The notes beneath the pieces are model-generated. The model was not told the DNA's origin. It saw nothing but the letters and a program-made list of their open reading frames with translations, and ran no database searches. From the NCBI GenBank assembly GCA_002719315.1, contig PBHD01000004.1, positions 63,229 through 121,576 of the forward strand: a stretch of 58,348 nt of DNA. Reading direction: 5' to 3'. Source of the DNA: Flavobacteriaceae bacterium (GTDB taxonomy: Bacteria; Bacteroidota; Bacteroidia; Flavobacteriales; Flavobacteriaceae). Position numbers and translations under genes: made by a program. Positions 18,787 to 27,747 of the stretch are shown in pieces (within the stretch, counting starts at the first letter, position 1; each line of letters begins with the position of its first letter).

Positions 18787-21279
18787 TCAAAAATCAAATC
18801 CTTCATCTTCACCTCCTCCATAATTTCTTTGTTGTCTTCTTCTATTTTTCTTTTTATTTGGATTTATCTGATAAGTAAGAGTAAGAACATATGAAGGTTC
18901 TCTCCACTGAAATTCACCATAACTATAAAAACTTTCAGTTCTAGTTTCTGATTTTCTTCTTGAAGAGTCCAATAGATCAGAGATTCTAAATGAAATAGTA
19001 CCTTTTTTATTTAAAACTTCTTTATTTAATGCACCAGATAAGAACAAAATACCTTTACTTTTTGTCTGTGCATTTTCAGAAGGTCCCCTGTAAAAAAATC
19101 TAGTTTGCCAATCAATTGAACCAGGAAGTTTAATGTTGCTATTAAATCTAGCAAACCAACTTATGTTTTTAGCATCAAATGTTTGTCCTTTATAATCACC
19201 AATAATTTCAGAACTAAATAAATTAAAATTACCACTTAATCTAATTTTTCTTGAGGGAAAATATGAAATAGAAAATTCACCACCATATCTAATATTTTCA
19301 GATAAATTTATTGGGAATAATCTAATGACCGGAACTTCAACAACTGGATTAGAAGGATTGTTTTCTTCGCCAGAAATTATTACTTTTTCACCTGAGTCTT
19401 GCCTTATAAAAGTAAAAGCTTTTGTAGCTTTTTGGTAATAAATTGATGAATTCAGGGTAAGAGTTTTCCAACGTTTTAAATAGCCTATATCAAATGCATT
19501 TGAATAAGTGGGATCTAAATTAGGATTTCCTTGAAAAATATTTGTAATGCTACTCCTAGATGGAAAGGGATTTATAAACCTTGATCTTGGTCGTCGTAAA
19601 CGTCTAGAATATCCTAAAGTATAACTTTCTTTGTCATTAATTTCAAAAGATAAATTTAAAGTAGGAAAAAAATCAGTATATTTTTTTTTTGTTTTATCAT
19701 TAGAAGTTTTTTGATCAATTTCAATTTTAGAATCTTCCATACGAAGACCTAATAGATAGGAAAATTTGTTAATTTTTTTTCCATACTGAGTATAAGCTGC
19801 GTTTACATATTCTTTATAGATTAAATAGTTAGTCAGATTATTGTCTAACTCATAATTTGAATCAATTAAATATGAAACCTGATAATCAGTTTTTTGAGTA
19901 GAAAAACTTCCTCTATATCCAATTTCAAATTGAGTATTTTCATCAATTGGAAGAACATAATCACTTTGAGCTAAAATCCTTTTTTGATTTTCATCATTTA
20001 TTACTTTTTCATAATTTATTTCGGAGATAATAGGGACTAAAGTTTGATTGTTTATATCAGAATATTCATCTTCATAGCTTTCCTCATATTGGAAAAGAGC
20101 GGTAAATCTGTGTCCTTCTTTTTTAAAATCTTTAAAAAAATTAACACTATATTGTTTTGAGATATCTTTTTCATCTTCATCTTCTCTTCTTTCAGTAAGA
20201 TTTAAAGGATTTTCTGAAAAATCTAATTCCTGAATTTTGTTTTTAGTATTACTGTCTCTATCTGATTCTCTATAAAATGAACTTAATGTTAACGAAGTTT
20301 TATCATCAAAAAAATATTCAAGACCATAGCTAGTAAAAAAACTTTTTCTATTTCTCTCAGAAAGTCTTTTTTCTCTTAAAAACGTACTTGGATCGTTTCC
20401 ATTAAAATATTCATTGTTATTAAAGGAATTTCCTTTAGTTATGTTGTCACTTAATGTATTTGTAGTAAAAATATTTAACTTTTTTGTTCTCCAATTTAAA
20501 TTAGCAGAAGTTCTATTGTTTTTAGGTATACCAACACTACCTGTTAAAGTTCCGTTTATTCCTTCTAAGTTTTGTTTTTTTAAAATAATATTTAAAATAC
20601 CGGCAGTTCCTTCAGCATCATATCTGGCAGATGGTGAAGTGACCACTTCAACTTTTTCAATAGATTCTGCAGGTAATGATCTAAGTCCTTGAGGACCTGA
20701 TATACCAACTAAGCCTGAGGGTTTTCCATTTATTAATATCCTTACATTATCATTTCCCCTTAAAGCAACGTTTCCTTCTACATCAACAGAAACTGAGGGT
20801 ACATTGTCAAGAACATCTGCAACACTTCCACCCCTTACCATTATGTCTTTACCTACATTATATATTTTTTTATCTAATCTAATTTCAACTTCAGTTCTCT
20901 CCCCAATTAATTCAATTTCTTCAAGACGATTTTCACTAAAAATCATTAAAATTTTACCAAAGTCTTTATTTTCTCTAATTAACTCACCTTCATATTTTAT
21001 AGGATTGAAACCTATATATTCAATTAGCACGTTATATTTGCCTGGAAATACTTCTATATCAAACTTCCCAATTTTATTAGTTATACCTCCTTGAATTCTG
21101 TCTGGAAACCTATTGTTTTTTAAAGTGATAGTTGCATATTCTAGTGGTTGACTTGTTTCTTGATCAAATACCTCTCCAGTTATTTTTATTTTTTTAATAT
21201 TTGGGATATTTGAAGGACGTTGAGCACATAAAATACTTGAGAAAATTAATGTAAAAATTAAATAATATTTTTTTTTCAT
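18787..21279 (-). CDS. TonB-dependent-receptor-like outer-membrane protein (carboxypeptidase-regulatory, plug, beta-barrel)
   Basis: Large outer-membrane protein, probably for uptake of an unknown substrate. Taking the ATG at 21279 (a TTG at 21294 is possible but would spoil the signal peptide) gives 830 residues starting MKKKYYLIFTLIFSSILCAQ, a clear signal peptide. Next come a carboxypeptidase-D regulatory-like Ig domain (KITGEVFDQETSQPLEYATI), a plug domain (GGSVADVLDNVPSVSVD, VRILINGKPSG, VEVVTSPSARYDAEGTAGI) and a long barrel of the PF14905 type. The tail after the last strand is basic, then Gly/Asp/Glu-rich (NRRRQQRNYGGGEDEGFDF). No SusD partner lies nearby, so a glycan-specific SusCD role is unlikely. 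Confidence 0.9.
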   Translation of the reverse strand: MKKKYYLIFTLIFSSILCAQRPSNIPNIKKIKITGEVFDQETSQPLEYATITLKNNRFPDRIQGGITNKIGKFDIEVFPGKYNVLIEYIGFNPIKYEGELIRENKDFGKILMIFSENRLEEIELIGERTEVEIRLDKKIYNVGKDIMVRGGSVADVLDNVPSVSVDVEGNVALRGNDNVRILINGKPSGLVGISGPQGLRSLPAESIEKVEVVTSPSARYDAEGTAGILNIILKKQNLEGINGTLTGSVGIPKNNRTSANLNWRTKKLNIFTTNTLSDNITKGNSFNNNEYFNGNDPSTFLREKRLSERNRKSFFTSYGLEYFFDDKTSLTLSSFYRESDRDSNTKNKIQELDFSENPLNLTERREDEDEKDISKQYSVNFFKDFKKEGHRFTALFQYEESYEDEYSDINNQTLVPIISEINYEKVINDENQKRILAQSDYVLPIDENTQFEIGYRGSFSTQKTDYQVSYLIDSNYELDNNLTNYLIYKEYVNAAYTQYGKKINKFSYLLGLRMEDSKIEIDQKTSNDKTKKKYTDFFPTLNLSFEINDKESYTLGYSRRLRRPRSRFINPFPSRSSITNIFQGNPNLDPTYSNAFDIGYLKRWKTLTLNSSIYYQKATKAFTFIRQDSGEKVIISGEENNPSNPVVEVPVIRLFPINLSENIRYGGEFSISYFPSRKIRLSGNFNLFSSEIIGDYKGQTFDAKNISWFARFNSNIKLPGSIDWQTRFFYRGPSENAQTKSKGILFLSGALNKEVLNKKGTISFRISDLLDSSRRKSETRTESFYSYGEFQWREPSYVLTLTYQINPNKKKNRRRQQRNYGGGEDEGFDF

Positions 21280-21347
21280 TTTTGAATCTATCAATTTATT
21301 AGTCTTTTATTATTATTCCGTTTGATAATATTAAAACCCTAATTAAT

Positions 21348-21707
21348 TTATTTTTCTTTAAAAAAATCGATGAGTTTTTCTATTGGCCTTCCTACAACTG
21401 CACTATTTTCATTTTCAATTATTGGCCTTTCGATTAGTTTTGGATTTTCTAACATTATAGAAATTATTTCATTTTCGGTCAATTTTTTTTTTGAAAATTC
21501 AGTTTTCCATAATAACTCATTTTTTCTGACAAGATCGATAGCATTAATTTTTAATTTAAATAAAAGATTTTCTAAAGTGATTTTACTTAGAGGTTTAGAG
21601 AGATATAAAACAAGATTATAATCAATATCTGAATTATTCAAATAATCTAAAGCTTCTCTTGATTTTCTGCAACGAGGATTATGATAAATTGAAATTTTAC
21701 TATTCAA
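21348..21707 (-). CDS. ArsC/Spx-family thioredoxin-fold protein
   Basis: Small protein of 119 residues with the ArsC-family start YHNPRCRKSREALDYL, which holds the single active-site cysteine, and the C-terminal region RPIIENENSAVVGRPIEKL, where arsenate reductases bind their anion. Glutaredoxin-dependent arsenate reductase is the usual label, but flavobacteria carry this gene outside any ars operon. No arsenic transporter or regulator is near, so the substrate is uncertain. It lies 8 bases downstream of rplT and is probably the last gene of the thrS-infC-rpmI-rplT transcript. Confidence 0.82.
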   Translation of the reverse strand: MNSKISIYHNPRCRKSREALDYLNNSDIDYNLVLYLSKPLSKITLENLLFKLKINAIDLVRKNELLWKTEFSKKKLTENEIISIMLENPKLIERPIIENENSAVVGRPIEKLIDFFKEK

Positions 21708-21715
21708 AATTTTAA

Positions 21716-22060
21716 TTATTTTAATTTATCAACTATTGCTTTAAAAGCTTCAGGATTATTCATGGCTAAATCTGCAAGAACTTTCCTGTTTAATTCAATT
21801 TTATTAGATTTAATTTTCCCCATAAATTGACTATAAGACATTCCATAAAGTCTAGATGCTGCGTTAATTCTAGTGATCCAAAGAGATCTAAAGTTTCTTT
21901 TTTTTGTTTTTCTATCTCTATAAGAGTATTGCATGGCTTTTTCAACTGCATTTTTTGCAATAGTCCACACATTCTTTCTTCGCCCAAAATAACCTTTAGC
22001 TAATTTTATTATTTTTTTTCTTCTTTTTCTAGAAGCAACCGAATTTAATGATCTTGGCAT
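21716..22060 (-). CDS. rplT: 50S ribosomal protein L20
   Basis: Primary 23S rRNA-binding protein needed early in 50S assembly, and a known autogenous repressor of the infC-rpmI-rplT operon in other bacteria. The 114-residue length is normal. It has the basic extended N-terminus [20 protein letters not shown], the stretch [20 protein letters not shown] and the globular domain [20 protein letters not shown]. The 74-base spacer before it can fold into a stem-loop (see 22076-22118), a candidate site for such control. Confidence 0.98.
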   Translation of the reverse strand: MPRSLNSVASRKRRKKIIKLAKGYFGRRKNVWTIAKNAVEKAMQYSYRDRKTKKRNFRSLWITRINAASRLYGMSYSQFMGKIKSNKIELNRKVLADLAMNNPEAFKAIVDKLK

Positions 22061-22075
22061 TTTAATTTAATTTTT

Positions 22076-22118
22076 GAAGGAGGCGGTATTTTGAATACAC
22101 TTAAATTGGCCTTACTTC
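22076..22118 (-). promoter_or_regulatory. Possible structured RNA leader of rplT (L20 control element)
   Basis: On the minus-strand RNA, GAAG pairs with CUUC and AGGC with GCCU to close a stem with a small internal loop. Inside it, GUAUU and AAUAC form a perfect 5-bp hairpin with a CAA loop. The element fills much of the rpmI-rplT spacer and ends with CCUCCUUC, similar to the 3' end of 16S rRNA. L20 autoregulation through a leader RNA is known in Firmicutes and Proteobacteria. Its presence here is inference from folding by eye. Confidence 0.4.
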
Positions 22119-22134
22119 TGGTTTACAAAATATT

Positions 22135-22332
22135 TTATTTAAGTCTTAATTGTTGTTTTATGTTATCATTATCACTTTTGTGGACTAGTCCAAAATGAGT
22201 TAGCCTCAACTTTCTTTTTTTTGATTTCTTAGTTAAAATATGATTTTTAAAAGCACGTTTTCTCTTTATTTTTCCAGATCCAGTTATTTTAAATCTTTTT
22301 TTTGCACTGGATTTTGTTTTCATTTTAGGCAT
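22135..22332 (-). CDS. rpmI: 50S ribosomal protein L35
   Basis: Small basic ribosomal protein of 65 residues with the family signature [20 protein letters not shown] followed by [17 protein letters not shown]. It starts 3 bases after the infC stop, preserving the widespread infC-rpmI-rplT order. Almost every third residue is Lys or Arg, as expected for L35. Confidence 0.98.
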   Translation of the reverse strand: MPKMKTKSSAKKRFKITGSGKIKRKRAFKNHILTKKSKKRKLRLTHFGLVHKSDNDNIKQQLRLK

Positions 22333-22335
22333 AAC

Positions 22336-22902
22336 TTATTTTTTACTTATTTTTTTTGGTGTTATTAAAATTGACATTTTTTTTCCTTCTAACTCAGGCA
22401 TTTGTTCTACTTTTCCATATTCTTCTAAATCTTGAGCTAATCGCAATAATAAAATTTGACCTTTTTCTTTATAAACAATTGACCTTCCTTTAAAGAAAAC
22501 AAAAGCCTTCAATTTAGCTCCATCTAATAAAAACTTTTCAGCATGTTTCTTTTTAAATTCATAATCATGTTCATCAGTATTAGGACCAAAACGTATTTCC
22601 TTTAATATTACTTTAATTGTTTTAGATTTTAATAATTTTTCTCTTTTTTTTTGTTCGTATAAAAACTTTTTATATTCTAAAATCTTACAAACTGGAGGAG
22701 AGGCATTTGGAGAAATTTCAACAAGATCTAATCCTTGATCTCTAGCAATCGACAAAGCTTTATTTAAATTATAAATTCCAACCTCAACATTTTCACCAAC
22801 TAAACGAATTTCATGTGCAGTTATTTTTTCGTTAATTTTATGAGGATTTTCTTTTATAACTCTACCTGGCCCCCTTCTTACTCTTTTTTTTCTTATTCCT
22901 AT
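22336..22902 (-). CDS. infC: Translation initiation factor IF-3 (non-canonical AUA start proposed)
   Basis: Binds the 30S subunit and checks start-codon/initiator-tRNA pairing. Core motifs are DLVEISPNASPPVCKILEYKK, EIRFGPNTDEHDYEFKKKHA, AFVFFKGRS and LAQDLEEYGKVEQMPELEGK. The first ATG, GTG or TTG in frame is a TTG at 22755, which would remove about 50 conserved N-terminal residues (KINEKITAHEIRLVGENVEVG). The frame stays open back to the thrS stop at 22915, so translation must begin at a rare codon. ATA at 22900-22902 gives MGIRKKRVRRGPGR, matching the usual MAIR-type start and a 188-residue protein. Nearby ATA codons at 22896 or 22908 are alternatives. Rare infC starts are known elsewhere to allow self-control by IF-3. 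Confidence 0.9.
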   Translation of the reverse strand: MGIRKKRVRRGPGRVIKENPHKINEKITAHEIRLVGENVEVGIYNLNKALSIARDQGLDLVEISPNASPPVCKILEYKKFLYEQKKREKLLKSKTIKVILKEIRFGPNTDEHDYEFKKKHAEKFLLDGAKLKAFVFFKGRSIVYKEKGQILLLRLAQDLEEYGKVEQMPELEGKKMSILITPKKISKK

Positions 22903-22914
22903 GACTATATAATT

Positions 22915-24843
22915 TTAATTATTAATATTATTTACCTCAAAATTAATCTTTTCAATTAATTCATCAATTTTTATTGTTCCTAAATCACCTATTTTATGTT
23001 TTCTGAGTGATATTGTATTATTTTTAGCCTCTTTCTCCCCAATAATTATCATATAGGGAATTTTTGACAATTCTGATTCTCTTATTTTTTTCCCTATAGT
23101 TTCATTTCTATCATCAAGTAGCGCGCGAATTTCGTTATTTTTCAATAAATCTAAAACTTTTAAAGCGTATTTTTTATATTTTTCACTTACACAAAGAATA
23201 TTTATTTGGGTTGGAGTTAACCATAAGGGTAAAATACCAGAAGTATGCTCTAATAATATAGCAACAAACCTTTCCATACTTCCAAAAGGTGCCCTGTGAA
23301 TCATAACAGGTCTATGAAGTTCATTATCTTTTCCTTTATATGATAGTTTGAATCTCTCAGGTAAATTATAGTCTACTTGAATTGTACCTAATTGCCATTC
23401 CCTGTTTAAAGCATCTTTAACTATAAAATCAAGTTTAGGACCATAGAATGCTGCTTCACCAGTTTTAGTAATATAATTTAACTTCTTTTCTTCAGCTGCA
23501 GAAATAATAGCTTTTTGAGCTAAATCCCAATTTTTTTCTGTTCCTATATATTTTTCAGGATTATTTGGATCTTTTAAAGAAACTTGAGTAACAAAATCTT
23601 CAAAACCAAGAGATTTAAATACATAAAGAGTTAAATCAATTACTTTTTTAAATTCATCATTTAATTGATCTGGCCTACAAAAAATATGTGCATCATCTTG
23701 AGTAAAACCTCTTACTCTACTTAAACCGTGGAGTTCCCCACTTTGTTCATATCTATAAACTGTACCAAATTCTGCATACCTTTTAGGAAGATCTTTGTAA
23801 CTCCATGGCCTACTTTTATAAATTTCACAATGATGAGGACAATTCATTGGTTTAAGTAAAAACTCTTCATTTTCAGAAGGAGTTAATATTGGTTGAAAGC
23901 TATCTGATCCATACTTTTCATAGTGCCCTGAGGTAACATAAAGTTCTTTATTACCAATATGAGGAGAAATTACTTGTTCGTAACCTGCTTTAATTTGAGC
24001 TTTCTTTAGAAAAAGCTCTAACCTATCTCTTAAATCTGCTCCTTTAGGAAGCCAAAGAGGTAAACCTTGACCAACTTTTTCTGAAAAAGTAAACAAATCT
24101 AATTCTTTACCAAGTTTTCTGTGATCTCTTTTTTTAGCTTCTTTTATAAGAGATAAGTATTGATTTAACTCTTTTTGTTTTGGAAATGAAATACCATAAA
24201 TTCTTGTTAATTGTTTATTTTTTTCATTTCCTCTCCAATATGCTCCTGCCACATTTAATAATTTAACAGATTTTATAAATCCAGTATGGGGAATATGCCC
24301 TCCTTTACAGAGATCAGAAAAATTTGCATGATCACAAAATGTGATTTCACCATCATTTAGACCTTTAATTAATTCAGTTTTATATCTATTTTTTTTATAA
24401 AAATTTAATGCATCTTTTTTAGACACATTTTTCATTTTAAAATAATATTTTTCCTTTGAAAATTCTAAGATTTTTTTTTCAATAGATTTTAAGTCACTTT
24501 CTGTAATAGCCTCCCCTTCAAAGTCAGCATCATAATAAAATCCATTATCGATTGCAGGGCCAATTGTAAGTTTACAATTAGGATATAAATCAACTAATGC
24601 TTGAGCTAATACATGAGCTGATGAGTGCCAAAAAGCTTTTTTTCCTTCAGAATCATTCCAAGTAAAAAATTTTATAGAACCACTTTCATTTAATTTACTT
24701 GATATTTCAATAGTATTTTCATTAAAGCTTGCTGAAAGAACATTTCTAGAAAAACCTTCACTTATATCCATAGCAATTTCCATAGCAGTGATTCCCTTTT
24801 TATATTTTCTAACTGAGTCGTCAGGAAATTTTATTTTAATCAT
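22915..24843 (-). CDS. thrS: Threonyl-tRNA synthetase
   Basis: Class II synthetase charging tRNA-Thr, with an editing domain. The 642-residue protein shows the N-terminal TGS domain (KIKFPDDSVRKYKKGITAMEIA), the editing motif HSSAHVLAQAL and the SAD-domain HANFSDLCKGGHI. The catalytic core includes MNCPHHCEIYKS and RYAEFGTVYRYEQSGELHGL, and the anticodon-binding domain ends the protein. It is followed in the same reading frame by infC, whose proposed start lies 12 bases after the thrS stop. No T-box-like leader was seen in the 58 bases upstream. Confidence 0.98.
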   Translation of the reverse strand: MIKIKFPDDSVRKYKKGITAMEIAMDISEGFSRNVLSASFNENTIEISSKLNESGSIKFFTWNDSEGKKAFWHSSAHVLAQALVDLYPNCKLTIGPAIDNGFYYDADFEGEAITESDLKSIEKKILEFSKEKYYFKMKNVSKKDALNFYKKNRYKTELIKGLNDGEITFCDHANFSDLCKGGHIPHTGFIKSVKLLNVAGAYWRGNEKNKQLTRIYGISFPKQKELNQYLSLIKEAKKRDHRKLGKELDLFTFSEKVGQGLPLWLPKGADLRDRLELFLKKAQIKAGYEQVISPHIGNKELYVTSGHYEKYGSDSFQPILTPSENEEFLLKPMNCPHHCEIYKSRPWSYKDLPKRYAEFGTVYRYEQSGELHGLSRVRGFTQDDAHIFCRPDQLNDEFKKVIDLTLYVFKSLGFEDFVTQVSLKDPNNPEKYIGTEKNWDLAQKAIISAAEEKKLNYITKTGEAAFYGPKLDFIVKDALNREWQLGTIQVDYNLPERFKLSYKGKDNELHRPVMIHRAPFGSMERFVAILLEHTSGILPLWLTPTQINILCVSEKYKKYALKVLDLLKNNEIRALLDDRNETIGKKIRESELSKIPYMIIIGEKEAKNNTISLRKHKIGDLGTIKIDELIEKINFEVNNINN

Positions 24844-24901
24844 GCTCTAAATTATTTATTGTTGTAAAGATAAGCTCTATAAATATGGTATACAATTCAA
24901 A

Positions 24902-25135
24902 TTATAATCTATTGTTTTTCTTTTGGCCTAAAAATGAATTCATCAAAATTTGAATTCCTTTAAAACCATTGAAAATTGCAAGAAAAAAAAATATTAATCC
25001 AATAATTAATACTGGTATAAATAAGTAATGTTCTTTATTTTTAAAAGCTTGATAAATTACAATAGGACCAGTAAAAGCAAAAACCAAGAAATATGACAAA
25101 CGAATTAAACTTTTTTTAAATAAAACTTTATTCAT
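24902..25135 (-). CDS. DUF6095-like small membrane protein
   Basis: A 77-residue protein with two membrane helices: YFLVFAFTGPIVIYQAF and LFIPVLIIGLIFFFLAIFNG, separated by the charged loop KNKEHY and followed by a basic tail (GQKKNNRL). The TGPIVIYQAFKNKEHYLFIP stretch matches the flavobacterial DUF6095 family as I recall it, usually found next to murQ. It overlaps murQ by 8 bases, implying coupled translation. Function is unknown. An accessory role in amino-sugar or envelope metabolism is only suggested by context. Confidence 0.8.
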   Translation of the reverse strand: MNKVLFKKSLIRLSYFLVFAFTGPIVIYQAFKNKEHYLFIPVLIIGLIFFFLAIFNGFKGIQILMNSFLGQKKNNRL

Positions 25136-25943
25136 ATTTATAGTTAGATATTGATTTTCTTATACTTTTATGTTTGTCAATAAGCTTTTCTGCCTTTTGT
25201 TTATCAATATTTAATTCTTTCATCAAAATTTTTATTCCTCTGTCATGAAGTTTGTTGTTATTTAATTGCATGTCAATCATCTTATTTCCTTTTACATGTC
25301 CAAGTTTAATCATTACAGCGGTAGAGATCATATTTAAAATTAACTTCTGAACAGTTCCAGCCTTCATTCTTGAACTTCCTGTTAGAAATTCAGGACCTAC
25401 GATAATTTCTATTGGATAATCAGAGTTTTTTGACAATGGGCTTCCTGGATTACAAGTTATACAACCAGTTGATATATCATTTTTATTACAATCTTTAATA
25501 CCAGAAATAACGTAGGGTGTTGTTCCAGAAGCAGCAATTCCAAGAACAAAATCTTTATCAGAAACATTATGTTTTTTCAGGTCTTTCCATGCTTGTGATT
25601 GATCGTCTTCTGATTTTTCAATAGAGTTTCTTAATGCATAATCACCACCTGCAATTATTCCAATAACTTTTCCAGGATTTGTTCCGAATGTTGGAGGGCA
25701 TTCAGACGCATCTAAAACACCAAGTCTTCCACTAGTTCCTGCTCCAACATAAAAAAGTCTACCATTATTCTTTAATTTCTGAAATATTTTGTCAATTAAA
25801 ACAGATATTTTAGGTAAGATTTTATTTATTGCTGAAACAGCTTTTTGATCTTCTTTATGAATATTGGATATAATCTCTTCAGTTGACATTTTATGAAGTT
25901 CAATATAAAGGGAATCTTTCTCAGTTATTTTTTCAAAGGTCAT
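25128..25943 (-). CDS. murQ: N-acetylmuramic acid 6-phosphate etherase
   Basis: Cleaves the lactyl ether of MurNAc-6-phosphate to give GlcNAc-6-phosphate, a step of peptidoglycan recycling. The 271-residue SIS-domain protein shows FYVGAGTSGRLGVLDASECP, FGTNPGKVIGIIAGG, the GIAASGTTPYV loop and the C-terminal segment GSSRMKAGTVQKLILNM, all typical of MurQ. It is followed by an overlapping DUF6095 gene and preceded by icd on the same strand. No MurNAc kinase or transporter is in the window. Confidence 0.96.
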   Translation of the reverse strand: MTFEKITEKDSLYIELHKMSTEEIISNIHKEDQKAVSAINKILPKISVLIDKIFQKLKNNGRLFYVGAGTSGRLGVLDASECPPTFGTNPGKVIGIIAGGDYALRNSIEKSEDDQSQAWKDLKKHNVSDKDFVLGIAASGTTPYVISGIKDCNKNDISTGCITCNPGSPLSKNSDYPIEIIVGPEFLTGSSRMKAGTVQKLILNMISTAVMIKLGHVKGNKMIDMQLNNNKLHDRGIKILMKELNIDKQKAEKLIDKHKSIRKSISNYKYE

Positions 25944-25955
25944 AACTTAAAAAAG

Positions 25956-27185
25956 TTAGATTTTAAATTCTTTTTTTAAATTTTCTTCTATTTCAAAAAG
26001 GAAATCCTCAGTGTTAAGATAATCTGATTCATTTAATTTTTCATTATATATTAATAAAGCTAAATCCTTTGTCATTTTACCATTTTCAACAGTTTTGATA
26101 CATACGTTTTCAAGAGCATTACAAAAAGAAATTAAATCATTATTCTTATCTAATTTTCCTCTGAATTCTAAACCTCTAGTCCAAGCAAAAATTGAAGCTA
26201 TTGGATTAGTAGAAGTTTTTTTCCCATTTTGGTGTTGTCTAAAATGTCTTGTAACTGTTCCATGGGCAGCCTCAGCTTCCATTGTTTTTCCATCAGGAGT
26301 TACTAAAGTAGATGTCATTAATCCAAGAGAACCAAAGCCTTGAGCAACAGTATCAGATTGAACGTCCCCATCATAGTTTTTACAAGCCCAAACAAAACCA
26401 CCATTCCATTTCATAGCTGCGGCAACCATATCATCAATAAGTCTGTGTTCATATGTTATTCCAGCTTTTTTGAATTTATTTTTAAATTCAGTTTCAAAAA
26501 CTTCATGAAAAATATCTTTGAATCGTCCATCATAGGACTTTAAGATAGTATTTTTTGTTGATAAATATAACGGCCATTTCTTTGAAAGAGCTTGATTCAT
26601 ACAAGATCTTGCGAAGCCATAAATTGAAGAATCAATATTATACATAGCCATGGCAACCCCATCCTCTTGAAAATTATAAACTTGCCATGACTTAGATTTA
26701 TCTCCATTTTCAGGAGTAAATGTCATAGTAAGTTTGCCTTTTCCGTGAGTAACTATATCTGTTGCTTTATATTGATCTCCAAAAGCATGTCTTCCAATAC
26801 ATATAGGTTTTGTCCATCCTTGGACATATCTAGGTATATTTTTCATAATTATAGGCTCTCTAAAAACTGTTCCTCCAACAATATTTCTTATAGTGCCATT
26901 TGGAGATCTCCACATTTTTTTTAGTGTATACTCTTGAACTCTATCTTCATCAGGAGTTATAGTAGCACATTTAATACCTACATTATATTTTTTAATTGCA
27001 TTAGCGGCATCTACTGTCACTTCATCATCAGTAAAGTCTCGATTTTTAATACCTAAATCATAATATTTTATGTCGAGATCTAAATAGGGAAATATTAATT
27101 TTTCCTTAATAAATTTCCATATTATTCTTGTCATCTCATCTCCATCTATTTCAACAATAGGGTTTAAAACTTTAATTTTTGGCAT
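25956..27185 (-). CDS. icd: Isocitrate dehydrogenase (NADP), homodimeric eukaryote-like type
   Basis: Oxidative decarboxylation of isocitrate to 2-oxoglutarate in the citric-acid cycle, producing NADPH. The 409-residue protein has the start [20 protein letters not shown], the substrate loop [31 protein letters not shown], the [20 protein letters not shown] stretch and the NADP-site segment [11 protein letters not shown]. These mark the subfamily shared with eukaryotic NADP-IDH, not the E. coli type. It lies 12 bases upstream of murQ and 75 bases downstream of rplS. Confidence 0.97.
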   Translation of the reverse strand: MPKIKVLNPIVEIDGDEMTRIIWKFIKEKLIFPYLDLDIKYYDLGIKNRDFTDDEVTVDAANAIKKYNVGIKCATITPDEDRVQEYTLKKMWRSPNGTIRNIVGGTVFREPIIMKNIPRYVQGWTKPICIGRHAFGDQYKATDIVTHGKGKLTMTFTPENGDKSKSWQVYNFQEDGVAMAMYNIDSSIYGFARSCMNQALSKKWPLYLSTKNTILKSYDGRFKDIFHEVFETEFKNKFKKAGITYEHRLIDDMVAAAMKWNGGFVWACKNYDGDVQSDTVAQGFGSLGLMTSTLVTPDGKTMEAEAAHGTVTRHFRQHQNGKKTSTNPIASIFAWTRGLEFRGKLDKNNDLISFCNALENVCIKTVENGKMTKDLALLIYNEKLNESDYLNTEDFLFEIEENLKKEFKI

Positions 27186-27260
27186 AACACTATTCTTTTA
27201 AATTAGAACTTATATTGGTTTTATAAAATTACAATTAACTATTTAAAGAAAATGTATATT

Positions 27261-27605
27261 TTATTTTTCTCTTATTTTGGCTTTTTTACCTGTAAGTTTT
27301 TTGAAATAATAGATTTTAGATTGTCTAACTTTCCCTTTGCTGTTTATTTCTATTTTTTGAATTGCAGGTAGATTAATAGGAAAAATTCTTTCAACTCCAA
27401 TATTGCCAGACATTTTTCTAATTGTAAACGTCTTTGTTAAACCAGTCCCTTTAATTTTTATAATAACACCTTTAAAAAATTGAGTTCTAACTTTGTCTCC
27501 TTCTCTAATATCGTAAAAAACAGTTATTGTATCCCCAGATGAAATTTCAGGAAAATCTTTTTTTTCAATAAATTGGGTTTCGACATAATTTATTAAACCT
27601 TCCAT
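27261..27605 (-). CDS. rplS: 50S ribosomal protein L19
   Basis: Ribosomal protein at the 30S-50S interface. The 114-residue length is normal. Motifs are FPEISSGDTITVFYDIREGD, the strand-turn RTQFFKGVIIKIKGTGL, TFTIRKMSGNIGVERIFPIN and the C-terminal KIYYFKKLTGKKAKIREK. It follows trmD, a common pairing, but a complete Bacteroidetes promoter lies in the 142-base gap between them, so it can be expressed independently. Downstream, icd could be read through from it. Confidence 0.97.
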   Translation of the reverse strand: MEGLINYVETQFIEKKDFPEISSGDTITVFYDIREGDKVRTQFFKGVIIKIKGTGLTKTFTIRKMSGNIGVERIFPINLPAIQKIEINSKGKVRQSKIYYFKKLTGKKAKIREK

Positions 27606-27676
27606 TTTTTTACAAATTTATTTTATATAGAATAACATTCACGTTTTTCGTCAGAGGTTAATACCTATTTAGGCTG

Positions 27677-27707
27677 CAAAAATAAGATTAATTTTAAACT
27701 ACGCAAA
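27677..27707 (-). promoter_or_regulatory. Complete Bacteroidetes sigma-A promoter of rplS
   Basis: Read on the minus strand, TTTG (27704-27707), a 19-base spacer and TATTTTTG (27677-27684) match the Bacteroidetes -33/-7 consensus TTTG-N19-TAnnTTTG exactly. The expected start site is near 27671, leaving a leader of about 65 bases before rplS. That leader begins with the small inverted repeat CCTAAATAGG. Confidence 0.8.
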
Positions 27708-27747
27708 AATCAAAATTTTACGTAATTATTTTTATTTAATATTCTAT

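Noticed and set aside
20804-21094. 96-codon frame on the plus strand inside the receptor gene
   Set aside because: It is the antisense shadow of a well-supported coding region, Ser/Ile/Leu-rich and without domain features. The same holds for the other frames nested in clear genes.
21348-21707. Arsenic resistance locus
   Set aside because: Only a lone ArsC-fold protein is present, without regulator or efflux gene, and it belongs to the ribosomal-protein operon by position.
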